Source: Celerinatantimonas diazotrophica
GTDB lineage: Bacteria > Pseudomonadota > Gammaproteobacteria > Enterobacterales > Celerinatantimonadaceae
Direction: 5' to 3'
Assembly: GCF_004339545.1 (NCBI RefSeq)
Contig: NZ_SMGD01000017.1
Location: 147,213 to 211,212 of the forward strand
Length of the DNA: 64,000 nt
Shown here: in pieces, positions 29,434 to 38,153 of the stretch
How the letters are laid out: the number at the start of each line of letters is the position of its first letter
Position numbering within the stretch: the first letter of the stretch is position 1
Program-made: the position numbers and the translations under genes
Notes under the pieces: model-generated
Told to the model about the DNA's origin: nothing
The model's database searches: none
The model's input: the letters and a program-made list of their open reading frames with translations, nothing else

Positions 29434-30110
29434 AGGTACCCTTTACCGCGAACTGTTTTTATACGAGGTTGGTTGTCATCTCGATCGGGGATTTTTTTGC
29501 GCAGGTTTGAAACGTGCATATCTAGACTGCGATCAAACGGCATTAATTTTTTTCCCAACACCTGCTCGTTGAGTTTTGCTTTATCAAGAATTTCTCCAGG
29601 GTGACGCAAAAATTGTTCGAGGAGCAAAAATTCAGTACTGGTTAGTTCAATGGGCTCACCATGGTGTAAGACTTCCTGACGGCGTGGATAGACCACTAAG
29701 TCGTCATGGCTAACTTGGTCATCACTATTTTCTTCTGGAATTTTTACCTGATGGGTTCGGCGCAAAATAGCTTTAATACGAGCCAAGAGCTCCCGATCAC
29801 TAAATGGTTTTGGTAGGTAATCATCGGCCCCTAGTTCTAATCCGAGCACACGGTCAAATTCATCGCCTTTTGCGGTGAGCATTAACACTGGAATTTCTAA
29901 GCGAGCGGCGCGCATCTCGCGTAAGATGTCAAAGCCGTTTTTGCCTGGCATCATGACATCCAGTAGGACAAGATCGATATGTTTTTGTAAAATATGTTGC
30001 ATGGCCAATTGGCTGTCGTGGCACGCTTCAAATTCAAAACCTTCTAAAGTTAAAAGGTCACAAAGTAATTCAGTAAGCTCCTGATCATCGTCGATCATCA
30101 GCAGTTTCAT
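29418..30110 (-). CDS. cpxR: Response regulator CpxR
   Basis: This 230-residue OmpR-family regulator has a receiver domain (1-118) with acidic pocket DDD at 7-9, phospho-acceptor Asp51 (LLDVMMPGKNG) and Lys in PKPFSDREL. The C-terminal winged helix (about 130-230) reads LTSTEFLLLEQFLRHPGEILDKAKL. It controls envelope protein quality genes. A perfect CpxR box lies about 95 bases upstream, consistent with autoregulation. Confidence 0.95.
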   Translation of the reverse strand: MKLLMIDDDQELTELLCDLLTLEGFEFEACHDSQLAMQHILQKHIDLVLLDVMMPGKNGFDILREMRAARLEIPVLMLTAKGDEFDRVLGLELGADDYLPKPFSDRELLARIKAILRRTHQVKIPEENSDDQVSHDDLVVYPRRQEVLHHGEPIELTSTEFLLLEQFLRHPGEILDKAKLNEQVLGKKLMPFDRSLDMHVSNLRKKIPDRDDNQPRIKTVRGKGYLWLQW

Positions 30111-30526
30111 ATTGCGCTTCCTCTTGTGATAGTCCGATCAACCATATAAGTATTATTGGTCAGGCGAAAACAGTGTAACGGACTAAAGATATTTTTCTGA
30201 ATGTTTTACCCTGCTTTACTTAGTTTTGCGAGTACTAGCGGTTAAATCGGTATTTCATAGTTTTTAGCATCATGGTCGTGTGGCTATCAATACTAATACC
30301 ATCAGATTAGGCTGGTTAGCCACTGATAGCAATCCCTCATGGAACGACATATCTATTGGAATTCATTATTATGGCTTAATCATAACGAATTTTTCTTCAT
30401 TCATGAAAAATATGAGCAATTATTGCCTTATAGCACTGTTTTAATATTACTTTTGCGCTTTTTTACACCACCCATTACGTAATTTAGTTACAATATAAAC
30501 TGGTTTGGACTCTGATGAGGGATAGA
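30111..30526. other. Intergenic region between cpxR and fieF, no cpxP
   Basis: In E. coli the divergent gene here is cpxP, encoding the periplasmic inhibitor of CpxA. This 416-base stretch has no frame long enough or similar to CpxP. It contains the CpxR box at 30205-30219. A long-range inverted repeat (GCTATCA near 30283 and TGATAGC near 30325) is also present. A TACAAT hexamer near 30490 is a candidate -10 for fieF. Confidence 0.6.
30205..30219 (-). promoter_or_regulatory. Perfect CpxR box
   Basis: The minus strand reads GTAAAGCAGGGTAAA, an exact match to GTAAA-N5-GTAAA. It is about 95 bases upstream of cpxR and in the same orientation. The divergent fieF start is about 310 bases away, so cpxRA is the likely target. 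Confidence 0.85.
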
Positions 30527-31432
30527 GTGGCAGATAACAATTATGTCAAATTGGTACACTCAGCGAGTTTAATGGCAACCTTGGTTGCGCTTTTATTATT
30601 GATTATTAAAAGTGCTGCGTACTGGCTTACCGGGGCCGTGAGTATACTCGCCTCACAAGTCGATTCGTTAATGGATATTGGCATGTCGCTGGTTAATGTT
30701 TTTGCGGTTCGTTATGCATTACGTCCGCCTGACAATGAACATCGCTTTGGTCATGGCAAGGTAGAACCGATCGCTGGATTAGTACAAGCCGGATTTATCG
30801 GTGGGACAGGGATTATTCTATTTTATACTGGGGTTGGTTCACTGTGGAGTCCCAAACCGTTGACATCGACTTCAGTGGGGATCATTGTCATGATCATTTC
30901 CACTGTCGCAACAGCCTTACTGGTTGGTTACCAGATGTATGTGGTTAAAAAAACAAATAATCAGGTGATTCATGCCGATTCATTGCACTATTGCATTGAT
31001 ATTTTGATGAACCTCGCGGTGATTGTTGCGTTAGTGTTAGATCGTTGGGGATGGTCATGGGCTGATGGTGCCTTTACTATTGCGATCGCGGCTTATGTGC
31101 TGCATAGTGCTTGGCGCATTGGTTTTGATGCTTTTCAGCACCTATTGGATAGAGAACTTGATGATTCGACCAAAGCCGCTATCCGGGAAATAGCACTCGG
31201 GGTGGATGGCGTTGCTGGTCTGCATGATATGCGGACTCGGCAAGCAGGACAAATTAAGTTTATCCAATTTCATATCGAGCTCGCAGATGACTTATCACTG
31301 ATAAATGCACATAGCATTAGTATGCAAGTTGAGCATAAATTGCAAGCGAGATGGCCAGAAGCAGATGTGATTATTCATCTTGATCCTCTTTCAATTGTCG
31401 AACAAGAGGTCAAATCCGGGTATCATTTTTAA
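30527..31432 (+). CDS. fieF: Cation diffusion facilitator FieF (ferrous iron/zinc exporter)
   Basis: This 301-residue CDF antiporter has six membrane helices and the site-A ligands of the family: DSLMDIG in helix 2 and HADSLHYCID in helix 5. A C-terminal cytoplasmic dimerisation domain follows. It exports Fe2+ and Zn2+ using protons. I chose GTG 30527 because AGGGA lies just upstream and the resulting N-terminus aligns with E. coli FieF. ATG 30515 lacks a ribosome site. Its place beside cpxRA matches the enteric order. Confidence 0.92.
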   Translation: MADNNYVKLVHSASLMATLVALLLLIIKSAAYWLTGAVSILASQVDSLMDIGMSLVNVFAVRYALRPPDNEHRFGHGKVEPIAGLVQAGFIGGTGIILFYTGVGSLWSPKPLTSTSVGIIVMIISTVATALLVGYQMYVVKKTNNQVIHADSLHYCIDILMNLAVIVALVLDRWGWSWADGAFTIAIAAYVLHSAWRIGFDAFQHLLDRELDDSTKAAIREIALGVDGVAGLHDMRTRQAGQIKFIQFHIELADDLSLINAHSISMQVEHKLQARWPEADVIIHLDPLSIVEQEVKSGYHF

Positions 31433-31478
31433 ACGAATGTTGTGTTGTCTAAAATGTGAAGGGAAAAAATAAGTCATT

Positions 31479-32258
31479 ATGATACTTACTCGCCAACAAG
31501 TCTGGGAACAAATTGTCATTGAAGCCCGAGAGCTTACGGTTGATGAACCGATGCTGGGTTCGTTCTTTCATGCGACTATTTTAAATCACAAAAGCTTGCG
31601 CTCGGCGTTAAGTTTCCAGTTGGCGAGCAAGCTTGATAGCACGACGGTTCAGTCGATTGTACTTCGGGAGATCATTGAAGAAGCCTTTCGTAGTGAGACG
31701 GATATTCTAGATGCGGCGGCAGCCGATATTGTCGCGGTCGTCGACAGAGATCCTGCGGTGGCTCATTACGCGATTCCACTTTTATATCTTAAAGGATTTC
31801 ATGCTCTGCAAGGTTATCGCGTTGCCCATTGGCTTTGGAAAAATAATCGTCAGTCATTGGCCAGTTATCTGCAAAATCAAATTTCTGTGGTCTTTGGCGT
31901 GGATGTCCATCCGGCCGCCCAAATCGGTCGTAGTATTATGTTGGACCATGCCACCGGAATTGTAGTTGGGGAAACGGCCATTGTTGAGGACGAAGTGTCT
32001 ATTTTGCAGTCTGTCACTCTCGGTGGGACAGGGAAAGAAAGTGGTGATCGTCATCCGAAAATCCGCCGGGGTGTATTGATTGGGGCCGGGGCAAAAATTC
32101 TTGGTAATATTGAAGTGGGCAGAGGTGCGAAAGTCGGCGCCGGAAGTGTGGTATTACAAGATGTTCCCGAGCACACAACTGTGGCTGGGGTCCCGGCAAA
32201 AATAGTGGGCCGTCCAGAGTGTGACAGCCCAGCAAGTACGATGAGTCAGTCTATCTAG
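31479..32258 (+). CDS. cysE: Serine O-acetyltransferase CysE
   Basis: This 259-residue enzyme makes O-acetylserine for cysteine synthesis. The N-terminal helical domain (1-140) contains DPAVAHYAIPLLYLKGFHALQGYR. It is followed by a left-handed beta-helix of hexapeptide repeats containing the catalytic stretch MLDHATGIVVGETA and the loop SGDRHPKI. The C-terminal tail (after VAGVPAKIVG) is the part that docks into CysK. It overlaps the convergent DUF1653 gene by four bases. In enterics cysE follows gpsA, but here it lies about 20 kb away. Confidence 0.96.
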   Translation: MILTRQQVWEQIVIEARELTVDEPMLGSFFHATILNHKSLRSALSFQLASKLDSTTVQSIVLREIIEEAFRSETDILDAAAADIVAVVDRDPAVAHYAIPLLYLKGFHALQGYRVAHWLWKNNRQSLASYLQNQISVVFGVDVHPAAQIGRSIMLDHATGIVVGETAIVEDEVSILQSVTLGGTGKESGDRHPKIRRGVLIGAGAKILGNIEVGRGAKVGAGSVVLQDVPEHTTVAGVPAKIVGRPECDSPASTMSQSI

Positions 32259-32506
32259 TTTTTCTGGTCAATCAGTTGAAATCTAGGACAGCTTTGGCCG
32301 TCTTTTTCGGCCAACTGATTAAATAAGCTCAAAGGTCGTACCCACAGTTGCCGTTCGCCATATAATGGTCGATAGATCACCATCCATTCTTCGGTTTCAC
32401 TATGGCGGGCAATGTCTAAAACTTCGTAATTATTTCCTTTAAAATGGCGGTAGATGCCGGCTTTGGGAATGTTGTTTGGTTTTTCATCAGATGACGATGC
32501 GCTCAC
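32255..32506 (-). CDS. DUF1653-family protein
   Basis: This 83-residue protein matches the DUF1653 family. Landmarks are AGIYRHFKGNNYEVLDIARHSETEEWMVIYRPLYG and WVRPLSLFN, which form a small beta-rich fold. The GTG start at 32506 is preceded by AAGGAG six bases away. A longer frame to 32536 would place that ribosome site inside the coding region. No function is established for the family. It is convergent with cysE and divergent from zapB. Confidence 0.85.
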   Translation of the reverse strand: MSASSSDEKPNNIPKAGIYRHFKGNNYEVLDIARHSETEEWMVIYRPLYGERQLWVRPLSLFNQLAEKDGQSCPRFQLIDQKN

Positions 32507-32601
32507 GCTGAACTCCTTGTTGACTTGCCGCGACAAGGGTATGCTTCGAGCAAGCCGTTAATCTTATTATCGCACGTTTATTCTACTTGATAGGAGCAGC
32601 T

Positions 32602-32811
32602 ATGTCGTTTGAATTACTAGAAGAGCTGGAAGCTAAAATCCAGGCCGCAGTGGAAAATATTGAATTATTGAGAATGGAAATCGATGAACTTAAAGAACAA
32701 AACAGTCAACTGAGTGATGAGAATAATCGACTCCATCAGGAACAACAAGCCTGGCAAGATCGCTTAAAATCACTGTTGGGACGTATCAACAACGTGAATT
32801 CAGAAGAATAA
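32602..32811 (+). CDS. zapB: Cell division protein ZapB
   Basis: This 69-residue protein is almost entirely coiled coil. It starts SFELLEELEAKIQAAVENIELLRMEI and ends WQDRLKSLLGRI, both very close to E. coli ZapB. ZapB joins the Z-ring through ZapA and helps assemble the divisome. ATG 32602 has AGGAG five bases upstream and was preferred to an earlier TTG at 32587. Confidence 0.93.
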   Translation: MSFELLEELEAKIQAAVENIELLRMEIDELKEQNSQLSDENNRLHQEQQAWQDRLKSLLGRINNVNSEE

Positions 32812-32830
32812 TCGTTTATTCAGGAAAGTA

Positions 32831-32862
32831 AAAAATAGCAGCCTCGTAGCTGCTATTTTTTT
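32831..32862. terminator. Bidirectional terminator between zapB and rraA
   Basis: AATAGCAGC and GCTGCTATT form a 9-bp stem that extends with flanking A and T runs. The loop is CTCGTA and a run of seven T follows. It is symmetric enough to end both convergent transcripts. Confidence 0.9.
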
Positions 32863-32864
32863 AT

Positions 32865-33353
32865 TTATTCCAAATCAAGCGTATCGGGTGAGAGAATGAT
32901 TCCAGTGGTGTCAGCGTATAAATGATCTTCAGGTAAGAAAGTCACCCCACCAAAGTTAACTGGAACGTTAATTTCCCCATTTTCATCTTCAAAATCGGCT
33001 CCTACAGGAATAGAGCCCATCGCATGCACGCCAATATCGAGATCTTCAAGTGCATCGACATCTCTGATACAACCATAAACGACGATACCTTCCCAGCCGT
33101 TTTCCAGTGCTGTTGTTGCCATTGCTTCATCGATTAAGGCTCGTCGCATCGAACCGCCGCCATCGATCAGCAATACTTTTCCTTCCCCATCTTCCTGAAT
33201 GACTTGGTTGATGAGTCCACTGGCTTCAAAGCATTTGATCGTAACGATAGAGCCGCCAAATGAAGTTTGACCGCCGAAGCTAGCAAATATGGGTTCAACC
33301 ACATCAACTGTGTCTGCATAGATGTCGCATAATTCCGATGTGTTGTATTCCAT
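32865..33353 (-). CDS. rraA: Regulator of RNase E activity A (RraA)
   Basis: This 162-residue protein closely matches RraA, which forms a trimer and inhibits RNase E, changing mRNA decay. Signatures are [36 protein letters not shown], and a C-terminus [18 protein letters not shown]. The start at 33353 ([10 protein letters not shown]) aligns with the family. A longer frame to 33446 adds 31 residues without support. Confidence 0.94.
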   Translation of the reverse strand: MEYNTSELCDIYADTVDVVEPIFASFGGQTSFGGSIVTIKCFEASGLINQVIQEDGEGKVLLIDGGGSMRRALIDEAMATTALENGWEGIVVYGCIRDVDALEDLDIGVHAMGSIPVGADFEDENGEINVPVNFGGVTFLPEDHLYADTTGIILSPDTLDLE

Positions 33354-33560
33354 AATAAGATCTCGTTGCTTGATGACATATGGCCCAAGTATAAACCCTA
33401 AGTTTCCGTTTTCAATTGAAAAAATATGACGAAACGATAAGAGCATAGGGGAATCAGCGTTTCTTCACAAAAATTTAGGTTTTTTCTCGCTGCAGTGAAT
33501 CTGTAAGCGACTTAAAAACGGAGTGTTAAGAGCACCAGAGCCGTGTTGTTGTTAGCAAAT

Positions 33561-33585
33561 AAAAATAGCCGGCTTAAGCCAGCCA
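33561..33585 (-). terminator. Terminator of the hslVU operon
   Basis: Read on the minus strand, TGGCTGGC and GCCGGCTA form an 8-bp stem, with two wobble pairs, around loop TTAA. TTTTT follows. It lies 24 bases after the hslU stop. Confidence 0.75.
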
Positions 33586-33608
33586 GCTATGAGTGGATGC
33601 TATTTGTT

Positions 33609-34943
33609 CTACAAAATGAAGCGAGTTAAATCTTCATCTTCAACCAGTTCGCCGAGATGTTCATTGACATATCCAGCATCAATGGTGATGGTTTGACCAT
33701 CATGATCGGCGGCACTAAAGCTGACCTCTTCCATTAACCGTTCCATGACTGTATGCAGTCGGCGTGCACCGATATTTTCAGTGCGCTCATTGACCTGCCA
33801 AGCGGCATCAGCAATCCGTGCAATTCCATCATCTGTGAAATCAATGTTCACATTTTCAGTTTTCATCAGAGCTTTATACTGCATGGTCAGCGAAGCATTC
33901 GGCTCAGTTAAGATCCGGACAAAATCACTCGAACTCAGTGCATTTAAACTGACGCGAATCGGAAGACGACCTTGCAGTTCTGGAATAAGATCCGATGGTT
34001 TGGAAACTTGGAACGCTCCGGAGGCGATAAACAGAATGTGGTCGGTTCGAACCATGCCATGTTTCGTATTAACTGTTGAACCTTCTACCAAAGGTAAGAG
34101 GTCACGTTGCACACCTTCTCGACTTACATCAGGCCCTGAGGACTCCCCGCGTTTACAGATTTTGTCAACTTCATCAAGAAAGACAATCCCTTGGTTTTCA
34201 ACCGCTGCGAGTGCCTTTTCTTTGAGTTCTTCTGGGTTTAGTAGTTTGGCGGCTTCTTCCTCGGTTAGCACTTTTAACGCATCTTTAATCTTCATTTTGC
34301 GTTTTTTGCCATTCTGCTGACTGCCCAGGTTTTGGAACATGCTTTGTAATTGGTTCGTCATCTCTTCCATTCCGGGGGGAGCCATAATTTCAACTCCGAC
34401 CTGAGGCTGAGCGACTTCTACTTCAATCTCTTTATCATCGAGCTGGCCTTCTCGCAGTTTCTTGCGGAAAACCTGTCGAGTATGATTGTGGTTTTCTTTT
34501 TCGCTATCGTCATTCCAACTGGATTTTGCTGATGGCAATAGCACATCAAGCACACGTTCTTCGGCATGTTCTTCGGCGCGATAACGCACTTTTTCCATTT
34601 CCAGTTCACGGGTTATTTTCATGGCAACGTCAGCGAGATCTCGAATGATTGTGTCGACCTCTTTGCCAACGTAACCGACCTCGGTGAACTTAGTTGCTTC
34701 AATTTTAATAAATGGTGCATTCGCTAATTTAGCCAAGCGGCGGGCAATTTCAGTTTTACCAACCCCAGTTGGACCAATCATCAAAATATTTTTAGGTGTT
34801 ACTTCTTGACGCAGTTCTGGGTCAAGCTGCATACGGCGCCAACGGTTACGCAATGCAATGGCAACTGCTCGTTTGGCTTCGGCTTGTCCAACAATATGGC
34901 GGTCAAGCTCAGATACGATTTCGCGAGGAGTCATTTCAGACAT
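33609..34943 (-). CDS. hslU: HslU, ATPase subunit of the HslVU (ClpYQ) protease
   Basis: This 444-residue AAA+ unfoldase has Walker A GPTGVGKT at residues 57-64, the GYVG pore loop ([11 protein letters not shown]), an inserted I domain (about 110-240), and Walker [11 protein letters not shown]. The C-terminal sensor-2 domain ends in DLTRFIL, the tail that docks on HslV. It forms hexamers that unfold substrates such as sigma32 and SulA. It follows hslV by 24 bases. Confidence 0.97.
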   Translation of the reverse strand: MSEMTPREIVSELDRHIVGQAEAKRAVAIALRNRWRRMQLDPELRQEVTPKNILMIGPTGVGKTEIARRLAKLANAPFIKIEATKFTEVGYVGKEVDTIIRDLADVAMKITRELEMEKVRYRAEEHAEERVLDVLLPSAKSSWNDDSEKENHNHTRQVFRKKLREGQLDDKEIEVEVAQPQVGVEIMAPPGMEEMTNQLQSMFQNLGSQQNGKKRKMKIKDALKVLTEEEAAKLLNPEELKEKALAAVENQGIVFLDEVDKICKRGESSGPDVSREGVQRDLLPLVEGSTVNTKHGMVRTDHILFIASGAFQVSKPSDLIPELQGRLPIRVSLNALSSSDFVRILTEPNASLTMQYKALMKTENVNIDFTDDGIARIADAAWQVNERTENIGARRLHTVMERLMEEVSFSAADHDGQTITIDAGYVNEHLGELVEDEDLTRFIL

Positions 34944-34967
34944 GATGGGATCCTGTAAATGATTTGT

Positions 34968-35495
34968 TTATTCGATGTCGAGTTCTTCGATGGTCTGGTT
35001 GGCATTGGTATAAATGCAGATACTTCCAGCAATGGTCAAACTCTTCTCGACAATGTCTTTAGCGTCCAACTCGGTATTTTCTAACAGCGCTAATGCCGAA
35101 GCCTGTGCATAGGGGCCACCAGAACCCATCGCAATGATGTCGTGCTCTGGCTGTAAAACATCGCCATTACCGGTGATGATGAGCGAGGCGGTTTTATCAG
35201 CGACCGCTAAGAGTGCCTCAAGGCGTCTCAGGGCGCGGTCAGTTCGCCAGTCTTTGGCAAGCTCTACAGCCGCTCGCATTAATTGCCCCTGATGCATTTC
35301 AAGTTTCGCTTCAAAGCGCTCGAACAAAGTAAACGCATCTGCTGTGCCACCAGCAAAACCAGCTAAAACTTGGCCGTTATAGAGCCGGCGAACTTTACGG
35401 GCATTGCCTTTCATGACGGTATTACCCAAGGTAACTTGACCATCACCGCCTAGCACAACTTTATTGCCGCGACGCACAGATACAATAGTAGTCAC
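34968..35495 (-). CDS. hslV: HslV, peptidase subunit of the HslVU protease
   Basis: This 175-residue Ntn hydrolase starts [20 protein letters not shown]. Thr2, exposed after Met removal, is the catalytic nucleophile. Other proteasome-like features are [17 protein letters not shown] and [21 protein letters not shown] [16 protein letters not shown]. It forms double hexameric rings capped by HslU. A heat-shock promoter lies about 60 bases upstream. Confidence 0.97.
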   Translation of the reverse strand: MTTIVSVRRGNKVVLGGDGQVTLGNTVMKGNARKVRRLYNGQVLAGFAGGTADAFTLFERFEAKLEMHQGQLMRAAVELAKDWRTDRALRRLEALLAVADKTASLIITGNGDVLQPEHDIIAMGSGGPYAQASALALLENTELDAKDIVEKSLTIAGSICIYTNANQTIEELDIE

Positions 35496-35552
35496 AATAA
35501 ACCTCTCTGTTGCTGAATTAGATCGCGTTACGATCAGCAGATAATGATGTGG

Positions 35553-35581
35553 ATATGGGGCAATGACACCGCTTTTTCAAG
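35553..35581 (-). promoter_or_regulatory. Sigma32 (heat-shock) promoter of hslVU
   Basis: On the minus strand CTTGAA (35581-35576) is followed, after a 15-base spacer, by CCCCATAT (35560-35553). Both elements match the sigma32 consensus (CTTGAA and CCCCATNT). The site is about 58 bases upstream of hslV. The window also encodes sigma32 itself at 43580. Confidence 0.92.
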
Positions 35582-35680
35582 GGGAAATGCTTACTGAATC
35601 GATACAAGAATAACAAAAATTTTAGAATGAACACGAGTTGACTAATTTCTAGCCGGTTGTCCTTTTGTAAAAAGGGTAGT

Positions 35681-35706
35681 AAAAAGGGCTGTTTTATCCA
35701 GCCCTT
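35681..35706 (-). terminator. Terminator downstream of ftsN
   Basis: AAGGGCTG and CAGCCCTT form a perfect 8-bp stem around a seven-base loop. On the minus strand it continues into TTTTT, so it ends the ftsN transcript before the hslV promoter. Confidence 0.85.
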
Positions 35707-35734
35707 GTTGCCCAAAGTGGTTAAATCTTAGCGG

Positions 35735-36292
35735 TCACTTCCAGTTCCAATACCATAGCTGACAACCGTTAATGCCATTACGCTGCAACAGATGGCGGTC
35801 ACTGTCGGCTGAGCGGCGAGTTTTATAAGGGCCCAATACAACTCGGTACCATACGCCATTTTTTCCTTCGCTGCGTCGAACTTGGCTTGAGAGGCCGGTA
35901 AAGGCAATTTGAGCCTTCAATTTATCGGCATCATCACGATTACGGAACGAAGCACACTGCATCTGGTATTGATGCGTTGATTCTTTCTGTTTTGGAACCT
36001 TTACCTTAACCTGCTTATTTTCCAACTCTTCAATGTAGGCAGGCACCTTGGGTTGTTTGGGTAACGGTTTGAGCGTAACCGGTTTGCTTGCCGCAGGAAC
36101 CACTGCTGTTGGTAACGGTGCCCGTTTGGTCGCGGAATTATTAATTTTATAAAGCAATGTGACAAATGCGATAATTGCAATTAGCAGTAGCACAAGAGCC
36201 CCGAGTGGAAAGCGCCGTTTTGGCGCTGGTTTTTTGCCCCTCGGGTGCTTTTTATTGTTCTTGGGCTTGCGCCCTACATAATCCCTCGCCAT
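35735..36292 (-). CDS. ftsN: Cell division protein FtsN
   Basis: This 185-residue protein has a basic cytoplasmic N-terminus (MARDYVGRKPKNNKK), one membrane helix (about residues 28-47) and a Pro/Lys-rich periplasmic linker. The C-terminal SPOR domain (about 107-185) reads YQMQCASFRNRDDADKLKAQI and WYRVVLGPYKTRRSADSDRHLL. FtsN triggers septal peptidoglycan synthesis, and its SPOR domain binds denuded glycan. It is shorter than E. coli FtsN (319 residues), mainly in the linker. Confidence 0.93.
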   Translation of the reverse strand: MARDYVGRKPKNNKKHPRGKKPAPKRRFPLGALVLLLIAIIAFVTLLYKINNSATKRAPLPTAVVPAASKPVTLKPLPKQPKVPAYIEELENKQVKVKVPKQKESTHQYQMQCASFRNRDDADKLKAQIAFTGLSSQVRRSEGKNGVWYRVVLGPYKTRRSADSDRHLLQRNGINGCQLWYWNWK

Positions 36293-36298
36293 CGTTGT

Positions 36299-38047
36299 TT
36301 ACATCCGCTCTAAGGTGTTAATTCCCAACAAGGCTAGCCCTTGTTTGAGCACTTTGGCGGTTAATGCCGCTAATTGCAAGCGAGAAGCTTTAACAGAATC
36401 GTCAGCTGAAAGAATTGGGCATGCCTCATAGAAGCTCATAAACAGTCCGCTTAAGTCGTATAGATAGTTACATAACAGATGTGGCATCCCTTTAGCTGCG
36501 ACCTGATGAACCACATCATTAAATGCGATAAGCTGTTGAGCCAGTGCTTCTTCTTGTTCTTGATTCAGCTCTAATGAGGCTTGATGTTCTTGTAATGTCA
36601 CCCCGGCTTTACGAAAGATGGCACAGATGCGGGCATACGCATATTGCAAGTATGGTGCTGTATTGCCGTTAAAAGCGAGCATATTGTCCCAATCGAACAC
36701 GTAGTCGGTAGTGCGGCTTTTGGATAAATCAGCATATTTCACAGCAGCCATCGCGATGGTGCGTGCCACCTGTTCTTGTTCCTCTAGAGATAAATTACTA
36801 CTGCGCTCTTTAATCATTTCACGGGCACGGTTTTCAGCTTCATCTAGCAAATCGCGTAGTTTTACCGTGCCACCGGTCCGTGTTTTAAATGGCTTACCAT
36901 CTTTGCCAAGCATCATGCCAAAGGCGTGATGTTCCAATGAAACCGATTCAGGGACATAGCCAGCTTTACGGACGATGGTCCAAGCTTGCAATAAATGCTG
37001 ATGCTGACGGCTATCGATAAAGTACATCACACGGTCTGCTTTGAGCGTTTCATAACGATATTTCGCGCAAGCAATATCGGTAGTGGTATACAGGTAGCCA
37101 CCATCTTTTTTACGAATGATCACACCCATCGGTTGACCATCTTTGTTTTTAAATTCCTTTAGGAAAACGACAGTCGCACCCTCATCTTCGACGGCAATGC
37201 CTCGTTTGAGTAAATCGTCAACAATACCTGCCAGCATGTCGTTATAAAGGCTCTCACCCATGACGTCTTGTTTGGTGAGTGATACGCCCATCCGGTCATA
37301 CGTTTGCTGATTATGGTTCAGCGTGATGTCAACCAGCTTACGCCACATAGTATGGCAGTATTCATCCCCCCCTTGCAGGCGAACCACATAGTTACGGGCT
37401 CGCAGGGCAAACTGCTCATCGCTATCATAGCGCTGCTTGGCTTGACGGTAGAAACTTTCTAAATCGGCCAGACTAATATGGGTAGGGTCGATGCCTTGCT
37501 CTTTGGCGAGATCTTCTAAATTGGCAATGAGCATCCCAAACTGGGTGCCCCAGTCACCAATATGATTGGCTCGAATCACATGATTGCCGAGTGCCGCTAA
37601 GACCCGAACGATCGCATCGCCAATAATGGTTGAGCGAATATGGCCGACATGCATCTCTTTGGCGACGTTTGGCGCTGAGTAATCAACTACCACGTTTTGA
37701 TGTTGATCTTGGACAATCCCCAAAGTTTTAGACTGCGCCATCTGTTCAACCTGACTGGCTAGCCATTGGCTGTTCAGATAAAAATTAATAAATCCGGGGC
37801 CGGCGATCTCAGTTTTTTCAACTAAGTTACTGTTGGGCAGGTTATCGACAATCAACTGCGCCAAGTCACGCGGCTTATGGCCGGCAGGTTTGGAATTCAC
37901 CAGTGCAAGATTAGTCGCCAAATCACCGTGGCTTTTATCTTTGGTTTTATCGACCATGATGCGAGCATTCAAATCACTAGGAAGCAGTTCCTGTTGTTTG
38001 AGTTGATCGATGGTTGCTTCAAGTAGTTTTACGATGAGCTCTTTCAT
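36299..38047 (-). CDS. argS: Arginyl-tRNA synthetase
   Basis: This 582-residue class I synthetase has an N-terminal Arg-tRNA-specific domain (about 1-115). The HIGH-type motif is HVGH within [22 protein letters not shown] catalytic core contains YVVRLQGGD and [20 protein letters not shown] helical anticodon-binding domain ends in LNTLERM, as is usual for the family. It lies just upstream of ftsN on the same strand. Confidence 0.98.
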   Translation of the reverse strand: MKELIVKLLEATIDQLKQQELLPSDLNARIMVDKTKDKSHGDLATNLALVNSKPAGHKPRDLAQLIVDNLPNSNLVEKTEIAGPGFINFYLNSQWLASQVEQMAQSKTLGIVQDQHQNVVVDYSAPNVAKEMHVGHIRSTIIGDAIVRVLAALGNHVIRANHIGDWGTQFGMLIANLEDLAKEQGIDPTHISLADLESFYRQAKQRYDSDEQFALRARNYVVRLQGGDEYCHTMWRKLVDITLNHNQQTYDRMGVSLTKQDVMGESLYNDMLAGIVDDLLKRGIAVEDEGATVVFLKEFKNKDGQPMGVIIRKKDGGYLYTTTDIACAKYRYETLKADRVMYFIDSRQHQHLLQAWTIVRKAGYVPESVSLEHHAFGMMLGKDGKPFKTRTGGTVKLRDLLDEAENRAREMIKERSSNLSLEEQEQVARTIAMAAVKYADLSKSRTTDYVFDWDNMLAFNGNTAPYLQYAYARICAIFRKAGVTLQEHQASLELNQEQEEALAQQLIAFNDVVHQVAAKGMPHLLCNYLYDLSGLFMSFYEACPILSADDSVKASRLQLAALTAKVLKQGLALLGINTLERM

Positions 38048-38153
38048 GGTTGGATTTTTACCTGTCTGGCTTATTCATTCGTTTAAATTTGAGGGCGAAC
38101 ATTTTACCGTCAAATGCAACGAAACACTACAGCTAACCGATTTCTTATTGAAG

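Noticed and set aside
33745..34320. 191-codon frame antisense to hslU
   Set aside because: It lies wholly inside a strongly conserved gene and has no own features. Similar long antisense frames in mdtB (15190-15597) and gpmI (49790-50152) were dismissed for the same reason.
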